Origin: Chionoecetes opilio
Lineage: Eukaryota; Arthropoda; Malacostraca; Decapoda; Majidae
Assembly (NCBI GenBank): GCA_016584305.1
Contig: JACEEZ010023648.1
Location: forward strand, 147,501-211,500
DNA length: 64,000 nt
Reading direction: 5' to 3'
Shown: positions 21,643 through 33,824 of the stretch, piece after piece
Layout: every line of letters begins with the position of its first letter
How positions within the stretch are numbered: the stretch's first letter is position 1
Notes under the pieces: generated by a model
Told to the model about the DNA's origin: nothing
Seen by the model: the letters and a program-made list of their open reading frames with translations, nothing else
The model's database searches: none
Position numbers and translations under genes: made by a program

Positions 21643-21959
21643 ATACTCAAAATGAAGAAATCTACATGATGATGTAGGTAGGTAAGAATCCTACCGTAGC
21701 TAGGACTAAGATCAATAGACTTTTAATAGGTCTCTCCACGGCTAAACTGAAATTTTCTTCTGGTGCGCCTGACGTCAGCGGCAGTGTGGAGGTCAGCCTC
21801 GCTCCAAAACAGGTCGCCAGTCTTGAATGAACACTCGCAGAGAGCGTATCTTCTGTGCTCCGTTTTCTATGCATGTTCACGGTACTGTGCTGAGGATTTT
21901 TTCCCTTTTTTAATTTTCTTTCTACAGGAGCATAGTACACCACATAGTACGTCACAATG

Positions 21960-22460
21960 ATAACTTTTTGATAGTGGAAAGAGGAGGTAAAAGGGAGTGG
22001 CCTGCCAGCAAGCAGGAGAGCAGGTGTGTTTGAGGGCAGGGTAGGACGTGTGGGTGGGTGGCTGCGAATTGCTCTCTCTCTCTCTCTCTCTCTCCACTAA
22101 AATTGGTACAAAGTCAAAGTTTTTTTGTAAACCTACATAGATACACTGGAGGTAAAAAAAAATGTATATGCCAACAACTAAATAGCAGTAATTTTCATGC
22201 TAGTTGGCCATTAACAACCTCTCCCAAACCAAACTCATTTTCGTTAGCTTGCTTAATAGGAATGGGAATGATAATAGTAATAAACATTATATAAATAGCA
22301 ATGATAATGATGATAATAATAGTAGTATTAATAATCATATTCTCATTGTGGAAAGAGGAGGTAAAAGGGAGTGGCATGGAGAGTAACAGAGCCGTAGGTA
22401 GGGAGAGTAGGTGTGAGTGAGGTAAGGGCAGGACGCCGCAGGTGCATGTGGGTGGATGGG
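21960..22460. repeat. Direct repeats, (CT)n and AT-rich tract
   Basis: The GTGGAAAGAGGAGGTAAAAG block occurs at about 21975 and again at about 22350, each followed by related GGGAGTGGC sequence. Between them are a (CT)n run (22070-22096) and an AATGATAATGATGATAATAA tract. No gene. Confidence 0.6.
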
Positions 22461-22679
22461 GGATTATCCTCGTGAGGCTCGGGGCATATTTTAGAATAGG
22501 CCACGATACAAAATCGTCGTTTTCATGTTGTTTTCTCGCACCACTTTCACTGTCGTCACTAAACTGCGCGTGGTTTAACCTATAGTGTTTATTAATCTTG
22601 GTAGAACTTTTGAAAGTCCACTACCGAACTATTACCCTGTAATATCAAAATCAAGAACTGTAACCGGTATTATTTTACA

Positions 22680-23610
22680 CTAAGACCGAAATTCTCTACA
22701 CAATTCGGAGTTTGGTTTCTGTTTACCTTATTGGATTCTAGGAAACATTATCTCTATGAGCTTCCGTTGCAAATCATTACTTTTGGAGATAATGACATGT
22801 TGTTTATAGGGAGGAGAGAAAAGTGTTTACTTCTGCCACACTCTTCTTCCTCTTGTGACTTGCATCACCTCTGTTCTTCCCTTGCCGCGGACACTTTTTT
22901 AATGCGGATTTGGATTTAGTTAGGAGGTTAAAGCGGGGGCATAGGTTAGTTTAGATTAGATTAGTGAGTCTAAAGGTTGGGTTGGGTTAGGGTAGTTTTA
23001 TTTCCATATCTCATATAGGCACTCCTTCCTGTTAAAAACGTCTTATATCTCCGAAAGTAGTGATTTGCGACGGAAGTTCATAGAGAGAATGTTTCTTAGA
23101 GACTCGGTATTATTTTACACTAGGACTGCAATTGCCTACACAATTGGGAGTTTGGTTTTTGTTTACCTTATTAGATTCTAGGAAACATTCTCTCTATGAG
23201 CTTCCGTCGCAAATCATTACTTTTGGAGATAATGACATGTTGTTTACAGGGAGGCGAGAGACAAGTGTTTACATCTGTCACACTCTTCTTCCTCTTGTGA
23301 CCTGCATCGTCTCTGTTCTTCTCTTGCCGCGGACACTTTTTAATGAGGATTTGGCTTTAGTTTGTAGGTTAAAGTGTGGGAATAGGTTAGGTTAGGTTAG
23401 TGAGTCAAAAGGTGGGGTTAGGTTAGTTTAATTTTCATATCTCATATACACTTCTTCCTATTAAAAACATCTTATATCTCCGAAAGTAGTGATTTGCGAT
23501 GGAAGCTCATAGAGAATGTTTCTTAGAACCTATTAAGGTGAGCAGAAACCACACTCTCAATTGTGTAGGAAATTTCGGTCCTAGTGTAAAGATTTACCTT
23601 AGAATCTATT
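22680..23610. repeat. Tandem copies of a hairpin-forming repeat
   Basis: Two direct copies (about 22685-23100 and 23110-23610) share ACAATT(C/G)GGAGTTTGGTTT, GAGCTTCCGT(T/C)GCAAATC and a GCCGCGGACACTTTTTAATG region. The left end of each copy (TTGGATTCTAGGAAACATT, CTCTATGAGCTTCCG) is the inverse of its right end (GGAAGCTCATAGAGAATGTT). The unit is therefore a foldback repeat in tandem, joined by GGTTAGGTTAG strings. Confidence 0.65.
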
Positions 23611-24565
23611 AAGGTGAACAGAAACCACTCGCGAATTTCGGTCCTAGTGTTACTAAGTGTAAAAATGTACCCTATAACCGTCACCGAAAATTGGAACTCC
23701 CGCCGACATGAAAAATTGGAACACTCATCGACGTCGGCAAGAGTTCCTATCGGCAACAGTTCCAGGTGTCGACGAGAGTACCAAAAACCATACCAACCAT
23801 ACCTTGGTAAACAATTGTGAAGCTCACTCCAGTCTTGTCCTCTCATTCCCAAATATATTTTTATCACTTGTATACGTTCACACCAGGCCTGTTCACGTTA
23901 GATTAAGCCGATACATTGTGTCCGCCCCTACAACAACCACATTGGGGCTTACAGACTACGGCAGAAGGTTTGGGGGGGGGCTGTGCAGAGTTGTTGTGTG
24001 ATCAGCTGTTGGCCTCAGCCTGCCTAAAGTAATGCTTTGCCCCACCAATCATATAAACTTATTCATAGCCTCATACTGCTATATTTAATATTAGCATAGA
24101 AAGAATGATGAAATACATGTGGAAATAGTGTGGTTAGGATAGTTTTAGATATTTATATGTTAATGGAGGCACGATGAGATAACTGGTTTCGACCACTCTT
24201 GCCTTATCAATACACATCGCCATATTGAGGGAACAAGGGAAGAGCTGTCATGAATTAAAGCCTTTTTTTTCTATCGATTCAACGCCTTTTCACGCCTTGC
24301 ATATCAGTGAGTACATCATTACTACGTGTGTATATGTCGAGTGCCTTGTATATACCCCGTAGAGGAATGAGAAATACGGAAATTGGTGGTTAGGATACGC
24401 CCATTTGTGTGAACTGTCAAAAGAGTTTTGTGTTTGTGAATTTGTGTTTTTACATTTTGTTCGCGTGTATGTGTGTGTATTTATCACGTTGAAATTACCG
24501 GTAAATGTTTGCGGTATAAGTGCAGTTACACTCAATACGCGATCAGTGGTTTTACCTAAGTACTT

Positions 24566-25722
24566 ACCGTAGATCACACTTTAGTCGCCACCTGCCCTAA
24601 CGTCACCAGGCGCCATATATTACGAATTATAGCATCACTACTGACTTGCATGTGCCACTGAAGATGACACACAGTAGTTTATATCATCAGTGTATAATCT
24701 ACCCTGTTTCAGTGTTGTGTTATGCTTTGTATCCAAGTATATACGGTTTCAAATTTCCCTACTTTTATTTTTTTCGGGCGACGACGACGGCGGGAGGACA
24801 CTCTAAACACAAACACTAGATAGATGGCGACCTTAGTGTCGCCCAAGGATAGTACTATCCTTGGTGTCGCCCGTTATCAACGTCGCCACTCGGTTTTATT
24901 TTTGTAAATTGTTCATGTATAGCCATAATATGACACAGATGAAGACAAAATGACACAAGACTCGCCAGATAGCCCCATCTAACTTTCCTGAAATCATGGA
25001 TATAGAAATGTAAGTATTAACGCCACCAGACGTTTGTAAATGTAAAAGAAACGTTGTCCTGGCGACTTTAGTGTTATCTACGGTAGGTATTCTGAACGTT
25101 TCGTTCTTATTATAAGAAGTATTTCAAACCCCCCTAAAACAGCCTTCGGAAATGGAAATTAACACAAGGCGGTCTGGGGGAGCGAAACTGGATAATATTG
25201 GGTTAATGCTACCTACCGTAGATAACACTAAAGTCGCCAGGACAATGTTTCTTTTCGATTTACAGACGTTTGGTGGCGTTAATACTTACATTTCTACATC
25301 CATGATTTCAAGAAAGTTAAAAGGGGCTATCTGGAGAGTCTGTGTCATTTTGTGTCTTCATCTGTGTCATATTATGGCTATAAATGAACAAATTACCAAA
25401 ATATCAGCCGAGTGGCGAACTTGGTAACAGCTACACTAAGGTCACCAGCTAGTGTTTATGTCCTCCCGCCCGAAAGGTGATGAGCTGCTGTCTGTCATCG
25501 TGCGAAAAAAAACGAGTAGTGAAATTTAAAACTGTTTATACCTGCAGATACAAAGCATAAAACAACGCTGAAACAGGGTGACTACAGTCATGATATAAAC
25601 TACTGTGTATCATCTTCAGTGGCACATACAAATCAGTAGTGATGCTATAATTCGTAATATTTATATGTATGGTCTCTGGCGACATTAGTGCAGGTGGCGA
25701 CTATAGTGTTATCTACGGTAGT
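24566..25722. mobile_element. Foldback element with CTACCGTAGATAACAC ends
   Basis: ACTTACCGTAGATCACACTT at the left and AGTGTTATCTACGGTAGTG at the right are inverted. Both arms carry the GGTGACGTTAGGGCAGGTGG-like block, CAGTAGTTTATATCAT and CTGTTTCAGCGTTGTTTTAT-like segments. Internal ACGGTAGGTATT / ACCTACCGTAGATAAC at 25080 and 25205 repeat the terminus near the loop, so each arm is itself bounded by the terminal motif. No coding sequence. Confidence 0.72.
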
Positions 25723-26399
25723 GTTTATGTCTAAGGTTGATATTTACATGTACATGTATTTGTAGTATTTTGGTTGCTGAATGTAATGCAGTACTTAATA
25801 TCATGGGGAAACTTAGATAAGTTTGAATATATTGAGATTAAAAGTTTATGGGCTGGTGCACCGGGTGCCAATTGTGCAAAATCCCTGTCGAGTTGGCCTT
25901 CTGCGCATGCATGGTGCTGTGTCAACACAGCAGTGCTCAGTGACCGTTAGGTTAGGCTAATAAGCTTCTACATGTTTCTGTATACCTAACCTAACCTTAC
26001 CTGACCTTTTACCTGTGTTTCTGTATAACTAACCTAACCCAGGCCTGAAAGTTGCGAGTATTTTACTCACCATGGCGAATAAATATTTTACATGGCGGGT
26101 AAAAATAAATTCTGAGACAGCCCTACACGAGGCTCTAAAGCGCTCCACCCCACTTGCACGGCCTCATCCTCGCACTACGTATCTAGTAGGAAGTTAGGAA
26201 CGTATCAGTGTGGGAACTAATTGGCAACTTAATTATGGGAACATCTAACTACTTGACAACCTGAAACCACCACGCTGTGACACACACATCACTCAGCATT
26301 GCTGACACTCAGTTCACAGTTCACACACACACAGTGTTGCCCTAGTCAGCTGACGAGACGGAGTAGCATCGCCTGCTTCCAACATGAAACTTATGAAAC

Positions 26400-26860
26400 C
26401 CTTGCCGTCAACGTCAAGCTCGTTGCCTCCCACGAAAAAAGCATCACAGAGAACATTTCTTCCAAAATGGAAAATAAAATGTACATGGCTTATCTACAAT
26501 GAAAACTAAAACAAAATTAAATGTTCCATTTGCATGAAAAGGCAGGTGCTGCTGGCAAAACGGATTTCGTATCTGAATCTCAGAATAAATAAATAAATAA
26601 ATAGTTTACTATGGCAAGAGTAGGAAGCATATTGAACTGCGTGATGCTGAATTTAATCGCTAAGGTCAAGGAAACATAGTCAAGACATTCAAATGTCAGC
26701 AAAAGAAGGAGGAAGATAAGGATTCTGAAGATTTGAAGATGAAAATTACCACTGCATACATGCCGATAAAAGAACTTCCATTCACAAAATTTTCACGCAT
26801 TATTGAACTAGATGACATTATGTCCTCTGCTATTTACATCCTGATCTAACCCAGACTCGT
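26400..26860 (+). pseudogene. Possible decayed hAT-like/host-type gene fragment
   Basis: Short in-frame pieces (KEEDKDSEDLKMKITTAYMPIKELPFTKFS across frameshifts near 26705-26810) recall the region before the catalytic core of vertebrate-type hAT-derived proteins. The evidence is weak and no element ends are seen. Confidence 0.28.
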
Positions 26861-28222
26861 GATCTAGATCCCACTCAGATCATGATCTGCTCTGGATTCG
26901 CCGCGCGTAAATAAAACACACCAGAGACGTCAGATCAAAACAATAACAAAGGCTGGACTAGACGCATGGGCACAGCTACTGTATCAAATGTTCTTTTACT
27001 GGTATTCGGCAAGTAAAACAACATTAGAGAGACCTCTGTCCTGATTAACCTATATATCTGTATCACAAACAAAATAGTATACAATGCTATTGTAAAGAGT
27101 TGTGGCTTTATGAAAGACTTATCATGTACAGTACCCTCCCGAGTTTTGCGCCTGCTTTCTTCCCAAGGCATAGCGCGAAACTCGTGGATCGCGAAACTCG
27201 GGTATTGAAAACACTAAAAATGCTTATTTAGTCTGGTGCGAGGTGTACCAACCGTATTTTACAGCTTATAAGACTCACTTTTTCCCCAAAAATATATCCT
27301 AAAAATGCCCCAAGCCCCTGTCCACCCAGCAGTGAATGGGTACCGGGTGTTAGCAAAGGGTTTGTGACCCGCCTCCCGGGGTGGTGGCTTCGGCCAGCAA
27401 TACGTAGAGGAGAGGAGGAGGAGAGGAGCTTGAGCTTCAGCTTGAGTTGGGAGGCACCCAGCTGAGGCTGTCGGTGAAGCCTTTAGTCCGGCGTTCTCCC
27501 ACACACGTATTCTGTCCTACGAACGATACTTGATCTTGATCTTGATATTATAGGTGGTATTCTGCATAGGCCAGGCCTTTGAACCGGTGTTGCATAAGAT
27601 AAGTAACACCTCAAAATAAGTAGCACCTGACCTCACCCCCCTGCCGATCCTTACTTATTTACCACAAAATACTCCTTTGTAAGTGATTAACAAGGATGTG
27701 TGTGGTACTGTGGTTGCTGGAGGTCCTGGAGGAGACAGGAGAGAAGAGAGGAAGGCATTGGAGGTACCGTAGAGAAGGGAGGAAAGCATTAGTGTAGTGA
27801 TTAGTTAGTAAGAGCAAGGCATTGAGTGATCTAGCTCTGTACACGTTTTATGTCTATGTTAGTGTGCTTTTATGTATGACAAGGCAAGTGAAGGGATTAT
27901 CTTGTTAAAAACTTCCATCTTTGTCTCTCGATTAGTCTTCTTCTTGTGACCTTTGACGCTTGGTATCCCTTCATAGGTTCTCTTCAAACTTCGTCTCCTT
28001 TGTTAACAGATTTGTCAACTCTTCCCTTGTCTATTTCACCTGGGATACTAAAACATTTTCATTTCTTTTGGTCTGAGTGAGTGAGGGCGTCAAATGACAT
28101 CTGGTTGTGTGGCAGTGTTATACGGCAATAACACTGTCACAATGCCTTCCTCTCTTCTCTCCTGTCTCCTCCAGTACCTCCAGAAACCACAGTACCACAC
28201 ACATCATGGTTAATCACTTATA

Positions 28223-29937
28223 CAGGGAGGTCCCGAAGATACGAGCCGTTAGGTTCCACCTGGCATACTCGTAAAGCGAAATCTCGTATAACGAAACACA
28301 TAACTAATGGTAAAATATAGGTTTGGTTCCAAGACCCCATCAATTAAAAAAAGAAAAGAATAAAAAGACATGTTTTGCAAGCTAAAATAAACTAGCAAAC
28401 ACAATAAACACACAGCATCTATATTACCCACACTGTACTACCTATTCTGTAGAAAAAGCATTCTGAAAGAGAAAATAGCACACAAAATAACATAACTGCA
28501 CATTAATTAAACATAAAACATGCATAACAAGCAAAAAAGACGTTGTAATGTAGGGGACGCCGCGTGATACAAGAGAAGGTAGTGTAGTGGTCCCAAGGTT
28601 GGGGCCGCACACCTGGCTAATTACCCCTAAACAGGGATGTCAATTTTCCGCGGATTCGCGGATTTCCGAGTATTTTATTGCCAGCTGGGTCATTTCTGTG
28701 AATCGTGTAGATTCGGTTTAAAAATTTAGGGGGGGGGTGTACATAGTTGGCTAGCCCACAGCCGAACCTGTCCCTGGCCACTGATCCAGCACAGACCACT
28801 AAACATTTTTTGGCTGCCTAGCGGGAAGTTAATACTATCTGCATGACATGTTCTTATTGTTTTATACGAGTGTACAAGATGACATGGATATTCTGACAAT
28901 AGTGTAGAGTGTGATTTGTATGTTTGTTTTTATACAATTTGTTATCAACAGGGCAATTAAGGTGTGACTGTGTGCATGTTTTACTGGGCAGGTAAGGTAT
29001 GATCATGATGGTCAAAATAGTTATTACAATACAAGTTATGAAATTGGCAATTGATTCAGTTTCATCATGCAGATGCATGTATTGGCATGTCATATGTGCA
29101 AGAATAATTGTTTATTGTTTATTGTTTATACATTTATATAGCGCCTAAATAATTGATAAAGTTGACTAATATATATGACAAATATTTTGTTGTGTTATTA
29201 CTTTTCCAACGGAAACAGTGTTAATATTTCATTTATCATGTCAAAATGGTTAATAATTCATATACATTTCACAATTTAAGTTGCATGATATACCATATAT
29301 ATATACATATACACAAAAGCAGACAAAATTGAGACCAGAAATTATTATAGATATTATAACCAAGGACCTCTCAGAAGCTCTCTCAGAGCATGAAATTTAC
29401 AAACAATCTCGGGGGGGTAAGCCCCCCCAGAACCCCCAGCTGGGAGGTTCCCTCACTACGCTCGGTCAGCTTCGCTGCGCTCGGTTAGCCTTGCTGCGCT
29501 CGGATGAGTTGGTCACCTTATTATTTTATTTCAGAGTTTTTTTTCTTTTCTTGTTGACATCCCTGCTTAAAGGTCAGGCCACGCCATATGCTTAATTACC
29601 CTTCAGATCACGCCTTGCTAGGGGTGACCTGACTGAGGTCCCAAGGTTAGGGCCGCACACCTGCTAATTACCCCTAAATGTCAGGCCGCGCCATATGCTT
29701 AATTACCCTTCAGGTCACAGATTGCTAGGGGTGACCTCACTGGGGTCAACCAAATCCCCCTTTGTCCAGCCAGGGAATGGTAGGGCGCGCATTTTGAACT
29801 TGATAATTTTACTCACCCCAGTTTGAATGTCGTATCATTGGATTTTCGATCTCGTATATTGAAAATAGACCCTAATTTACACATCTCGTATCATCGGATT
29901 CTCGTATACCGAATACTCGTATAACGGGACCTCCCTG
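28223..29937 (-). mobile_element. CAGGGAGGTCCCG MITE, copy 3, interrupted
   Basis: Termini and TA borders (28221-28222 and 29938-29939) as in the other copies, in reverse orientation. A 934-bp insertion (28632-29565) separates its two parts. Confidence 0.87.
28632..29565. mobile_element. TIR element with CAGGGATGTCAA ends
   Basis: Left end CAGGGATGTCAA and right end TTGACATCCCTG are exact complements. The flanks CCTAAA (28626-28631) and CTTAAA (29566-29571) look like a 6-bp target duplication with one change; the other MITE copies show the joined site ACCCCTAAAGGTCAG. The interior has a GGGGGGG/CCCCCCC hairpin near 29411-29432 and three GCTGCGCTCGG-like repeats. No transposase. hAT-like by end sequence, but the duplication length does not decide. 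Confidence 0.7.
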
Positions 29938-30039
29938 TAAAGGAGTATTTTGTGGTAAATAAGTAAGGAACGGCGGGGGTGTAAGGTTTAAAGGTGCTAC
30001 TTGTTTTGAGATGTTACCTATCTAATTTAATTATCCTTG

Positions 30040-30328
30040 ATGAGGGCTGTAAAATCCACTTAAAATCTTTCTCTGCACCGTTGAGTGGCCTAAGAACACC
30101 CACACGCTGCCCATTAACTCTACCTTCGATTGTGAGGGCATCAGAGGACACAGGGGGTGGCATGAGCCTCTAATCACAGGCGTCAACATAGATATTATGT
30201 CTGCGTCACCACGGGTGAGGGCTAACTATCACAGCCCTCAAGTGAACCTCCAGGGCCTACCATCCCACTCCTGGAGCTCATGGCCTAACGGCGCTGTAGG
30301 CACACACACACCAAAAAAAAAAAAAAAA
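30040..30328 (+). mobile_element. SINE-like element, 5'-truncated
   Basis: Plus-strand CCACTTAAAATCTTTCTCTG, GGCCTAAGAACACCCACACG, CGGCGCTGTAGGCACACAC and a poly(A) tail follow the order of the SINE at 17071-17521. The A-box part is missing. Confidence 0.6.
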
Positions 30329-30439
30329 GCTGGTACAAAGCCGCGCGAGAGTCGGGATGGTAAGAATTTAGGACTCAGCGCGAAACTCGAGGATCACGAA
30401 ACTCGCATAGCGTGAAACTCGGGAGGGTACTGTAGTCAA

Positions 30440-30740
30440 TCAAAGCTTGGATATTAGTTTGGAAGTGGGCTTTCAAAAGTCCTAGGATTCTTACAAACAT
30501 CATCGTGTAGATTATTTCATTCTGAGTATTTTGAACCCCATTTTCCATGCCACGATTGAATGATAGTGACATTATATGTAGCTACTACTGAAAATCTACA
30601 GTTTTTCAGCGAGAAATGGCTAAGTTAGGTTAAATCAGATTAAGTTAGGTTAGGTTAGAGTTGGGGTTTGGTTTAATAACAGATGATATCAAGAAAAAAA
30701 GAAAATTATCAATACTATAGTGTTTTTAAAATATCAAGTC
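30440..30740. repeat. Dispersed repeat, uninterrupted copy
   Basis: Inverse of the split repeat at 20745-21720. It shows ATTCTGAGTATTTTGAACCC where the other copy carries a Tigger-like insert at TA. Confidence 0.7.
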
Positions 30741-31064
30741 ACTTTAGATGTGGCTGGCAGGATTAGCGGATATGCTACATCATCACCACTACCCTCTATC
30801 TCCCATATGGTTAACTATTAACTACTTCTAAATGAGTTTTAAATACTCTGTGTACATTTGATTATATGATAAGACCATATAATTCTACGAACGATTCGTT
30901 TTCTGATGACAAAACAATGAGCTTGTATACATACATCCCTATAAGTTGCGGTAGCGTTACTTGTGCAACGTTGTCAAGTAAAAGGTGACTGACAGGCTGG
31001 CAGGTCACCGCGCCACATCCTGCCCTGCGGGCTGCGGTCATTCATTCATTCGAGGTCATCTATC

Positions 31065-31253
31065 ATGGAAGCTTCCCCTACAACTCGCTCACGTGTTCTC
31101 CACAGCCAAGCCAAGGAAATTATTTACAACTTAAATAAATATTTCTTAGAAGAGAAGGCAAATAGAGAACCTTTAATAGCGCCCTCTAAAGCAGTTGCAC
31201 GTATGGCCAAAACCACCAACGTGTGTGAAAGGACAGTGCTAAGGATTTGCTAA
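31065..31253 (+). pseudogene. N-terminal HTH-like fragment of a transposase-type protein
   Basis: A 62-aa frame MEASPTTRSRVLHSQAKEII, then NLNKYFLEEKAN and ARMAKTTNVCERTVLRI. The last part looks like a helix-turn-helix (TNVCERTVLRI resembles TGVSERTVRRI of arthropod transposase-like proteins). A stop follows and no catalytic part is found downstream, where a LINE tail begins at about 31376. Confidence 0.45.
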
Positions 31254-31375
31254 AAATTAAAGGAAGGAGGGGGAGCAGGTGAGAGAGGAGTATTGTTTAT
31301 AGTAGGTGGCGAGGGTGAAATGGCAACACATCTAGCACTGAGGCGTTTGACTGCTAGACTCGAAACTCCTGCTAC

Positions 31376-31620
31376 ACTCCTGACTCGAAAACAAAGAGAA
31401 GGTCGATACACAAGACAGGCGGGACATACAAAAAACTAGGAAAAGGAAGATGCCTGAACAACATAAAGAAGTACAGCTTCCCTCATAGAAATGTAGAAGT
31501 TTGGAATGGACTAAATGAAGAGGTGATATCGGCAAATAATGTGCACCAGTTCAAAGAAAGACTGGATAAATATAGTTTCAGAGACGGGACCATGAGTGTA
31601 GCTCAGACCCTGTAAAACAC
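31376..31620 (+). pseudogene. LINE family B, 3' end
   Basis: Same C-terminal block as 9241-9540 (LTRKQREGRYTRQ, YSFPHRNVEVWNGLNEEVIS) and the GTAGCTCAGACCCTGTAAAA tail. A strongly truncated copy. Confidence 0.65.
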
Positions 31621-31798
31621 AACTATAGTCCATCCATTTGAGAAAATCGGCTCATCCTCCCGTATAGCGCAGAAGGGTACCTATGTAAGCCTGCTAGACA
31701 TTCTAATCATTCCGCCGCCTTCAGAAAACATTTATATATCTCCACGTAGCTCACCTATTACACAAGATAGGAACATGTGGCTTACATCATTGGATTAA

Positions 31799-32657
31799 GG
31801 ACGTCACTCCGCTTACAATACAACTTTTTCCCTAATTGAGCTTGGATGCTCATTTTTTTTACTGAAAGTTGTGCACATGATAGTAAGTATACGGATAAAG
31901 TTTCAATAAATTATATCAACAAATAAATTAAAAATAATTATGTTGAATTTTAGTGTTATTTAAGTCAATTATTCATATCGCTACTAGTCACTAGCTATTA
32001 TGAGTTCTGCCTTGGTTATTTTTTTATTAAATATATTGGACATAGTGCCAAACCTGGACTAGTTTTTTCTGGTGTAGGTTCATTGGTTATGCTTTTCTCA
32101 ATTTTCAAAATGTTTATTTTTTCACGTACATAATAACATAAACTTCAATATAAAATCAGATATTCAACTTACCAGACCTTTGACCAGTCTAGAACTAAGA
32201 ACAAAGTGTCAGCTTTCAAATAAAAAAGAAATTATGCAAATTGGAAAAAAAATTGACAGAGAAGTAAGAGGTTGAATGACATCTTAGGCAAAAATGAAAC
32301 TCCAGAAACGGCCGTCAAAGTTTTATTATGTTTTTTTTATTTTTGTTTTTGTTTTATTGTTATCAAAGTTTCTTTTTATTCTCTCTTTCATCGGAGACAA
32401 TTTTTTTTAGCAAAACCAAGAAAAATAGAGGGAAAAATAGTATAAATGAGCTGCACACGTGCTATTACGTCATATGTAAACAAATCATTGCCAGCCTACC
32501 TATAGTACTTAAAATATTTATTAAAAATAGAAAAAAATGTCATATGACTGCAATCTTTTGGGACGGTAATGCCAACACATGAGGCTAATTTTTCACAAGT
32601 TTTCGCAAATTTTCACTTTTTTTTAGTTTTTTCCGCCTCTAAAGTGGAGTGACATCC
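31799..32657. mobile_element. TTAA-target element with GGAYGTCACTCC ends
   Basis: Left GGACGTCACTCCGCTT follows TTAA (31795-31798). Right AAGTGGAGTGACATCC precedes TTAA (32658-32661). TTAA duplication is used by piggyBac and Kolobok. About 860 bp, AT-rich, no transposase. Confidence 0.68.
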
Positions 32658-32661
32658 TTAA

Positions 32662-33719
32662 CCCACTGAGTACCAGCTAAATATAATAAAAAGTACACCC
32701 ACAGCCCAGGTGATTTTGCGTTTTTTTTTTTATTATTATTAAAAAGGTGAAAACTGAAGAAAACTAAAAATATCACTCACATCGAAAAATGGGGGTTCTA
32801 GGGGGGGGTGGGGGGGCACCCTCAGCCATCAGCTGATTCCGGCCCGAATTCAAGGTTCCCGCGCGCCTAGCCCTCAGCTGAGCCCGCAGCATTGCAGATG
32901 CACGATGCCTCAAGTTTTCGGGTGGCGGTTATTTTCACACCACCAGAGCATCATGTGTGCCTTCATAGTTCATATATACCACGTATGTATCACATAATGT
33001 CATATTTCATAATAAGTCAATTTCAATTGTGATAAGTGGACATAGTAAAGATTTATAAATAAGGATGAGTGGCAGTTTGCCCTAGCGTCCCGGTAACCAT
33101 GGAGACGGGCGACAATGGTGGATTTGTATCCCAGCATAACACACGTACACATGCACACCCAGCCACTCCCACACTCTACAAACGGGACTTTTAAGCCTAT
33201 ACTTGAGGGTTGCCACGTATATAAGGCATATCCCATACCAATCTCAAGTCAATAGCTACCATAGAACAAGAGTAAATAAGGTCTAAAGTCGTGTGCGATA
33301 AGCGGGTATAGTGTTTTTATCACGCTCCCCTACATCAGAGATAGGACCGCAGGCAGAACCGAAGGGGTTGCTGAGTATCACTACGCATTGACAACACACT
33401 TACAAGTATCCCACACAAATTTCAAGCCACTAGCTACCATACGACCGGAGTAAATACAGTCCAAAGTTGTGGCGAAAAGAGTGGATAAGCTCGCGCCTCT
33501 AATCCACCCACCCATACCCGCGCGGGTAACCCACGCAGTTGCCGGGTACCGCCATTGTTGCCCCACATATCAAGCAGTGCCCCATACCATTTTCAGGCCA
33601 TTCCTTGCCATAGAAGCCGCGTAACAGATTTTTAAATGGCGGACGCACACGTTGCGTCGCTGGGACTGGGCGTTACATACATACCTGACGCATCACGTGC
33701 GTCGCTGGGGTCCAGCGGG
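32662..33719. mobile_element. TTAA-target piggyBac-like MITE with CCCRCTG ends
   Basis: Left end CCCACTGAGTACCAGC and right end GCTGGGGTCCAGCGGG are inverted with a few changes, between TTAA (32658-32661 and 33720-33723). The left TTAA is the same one that closes the preceding element. The interior is GC-richer than its neighbours and has repeated GCGTCGCTGG motifs next to the right end. No coding capacity. Confidence 0.65.
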
Positions 33720-33824
33720 TTAAGCAGTCATTGTACATCTATAACACAATTTTAAAAACTTGAGAGGGTGAAAAACTAAGTAGGCTAATTACGAAGAGTA
33801 TAAGTCAGAGAATAAAGTGGTAAG

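Larger units (their letters stand above)
20745..21720. repeat. Dispersed repeat, interrupted by a Tigger-like element
   Basis: Bases 20745-20913 and 21643-21690 together are the inverse of 30480-30720: the same TTTCTTTTTTTCTTGTTATC, GTTACTAAACCAAACCCCA and ATGGGAAATGGGGTTCAAAA blocks occur in reverse there. The second copy is uninterrupted and shows the insertion site as a single TA. The repeat contains TAACC/GGTTA strings but no gene. Confidence 0.72.
27129..30432. mobile_element. TIR element, CCCTCCCGAGTTTCGCG family, copy 2, doubly nested
   Basis: Ends CAGTACCCTCCCGAG and CTCGGGAGGGTACTG with TA at 27127-27128 and 30433-30434. The interior resembles copy 1 (16961-18339) and includes a plus-strand SINE-like segment near the right end. 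A MITE (28223-29937), itself interrupted, splits it. The site of that insertion, TAATCACTTATAAAGGAG, appears uninterrupted in copy 1 (inverse, near 17735-17752). Confidence 0.83.

Noticed and set aside
22060..22390. Possible CRISPR-like or regulatory repeats
   Set aside because: Simple (CT)n and AAT/GAT-rich tracts in a eukaryotic genome; no regular repeat-spacer structure.
30301..30330. Poly(A) as evidence of a processed host pseudogene
   Set aside because: The upstream sequence is the dispersed SINE-like body also found at 17071-17521 and 54483-54690.
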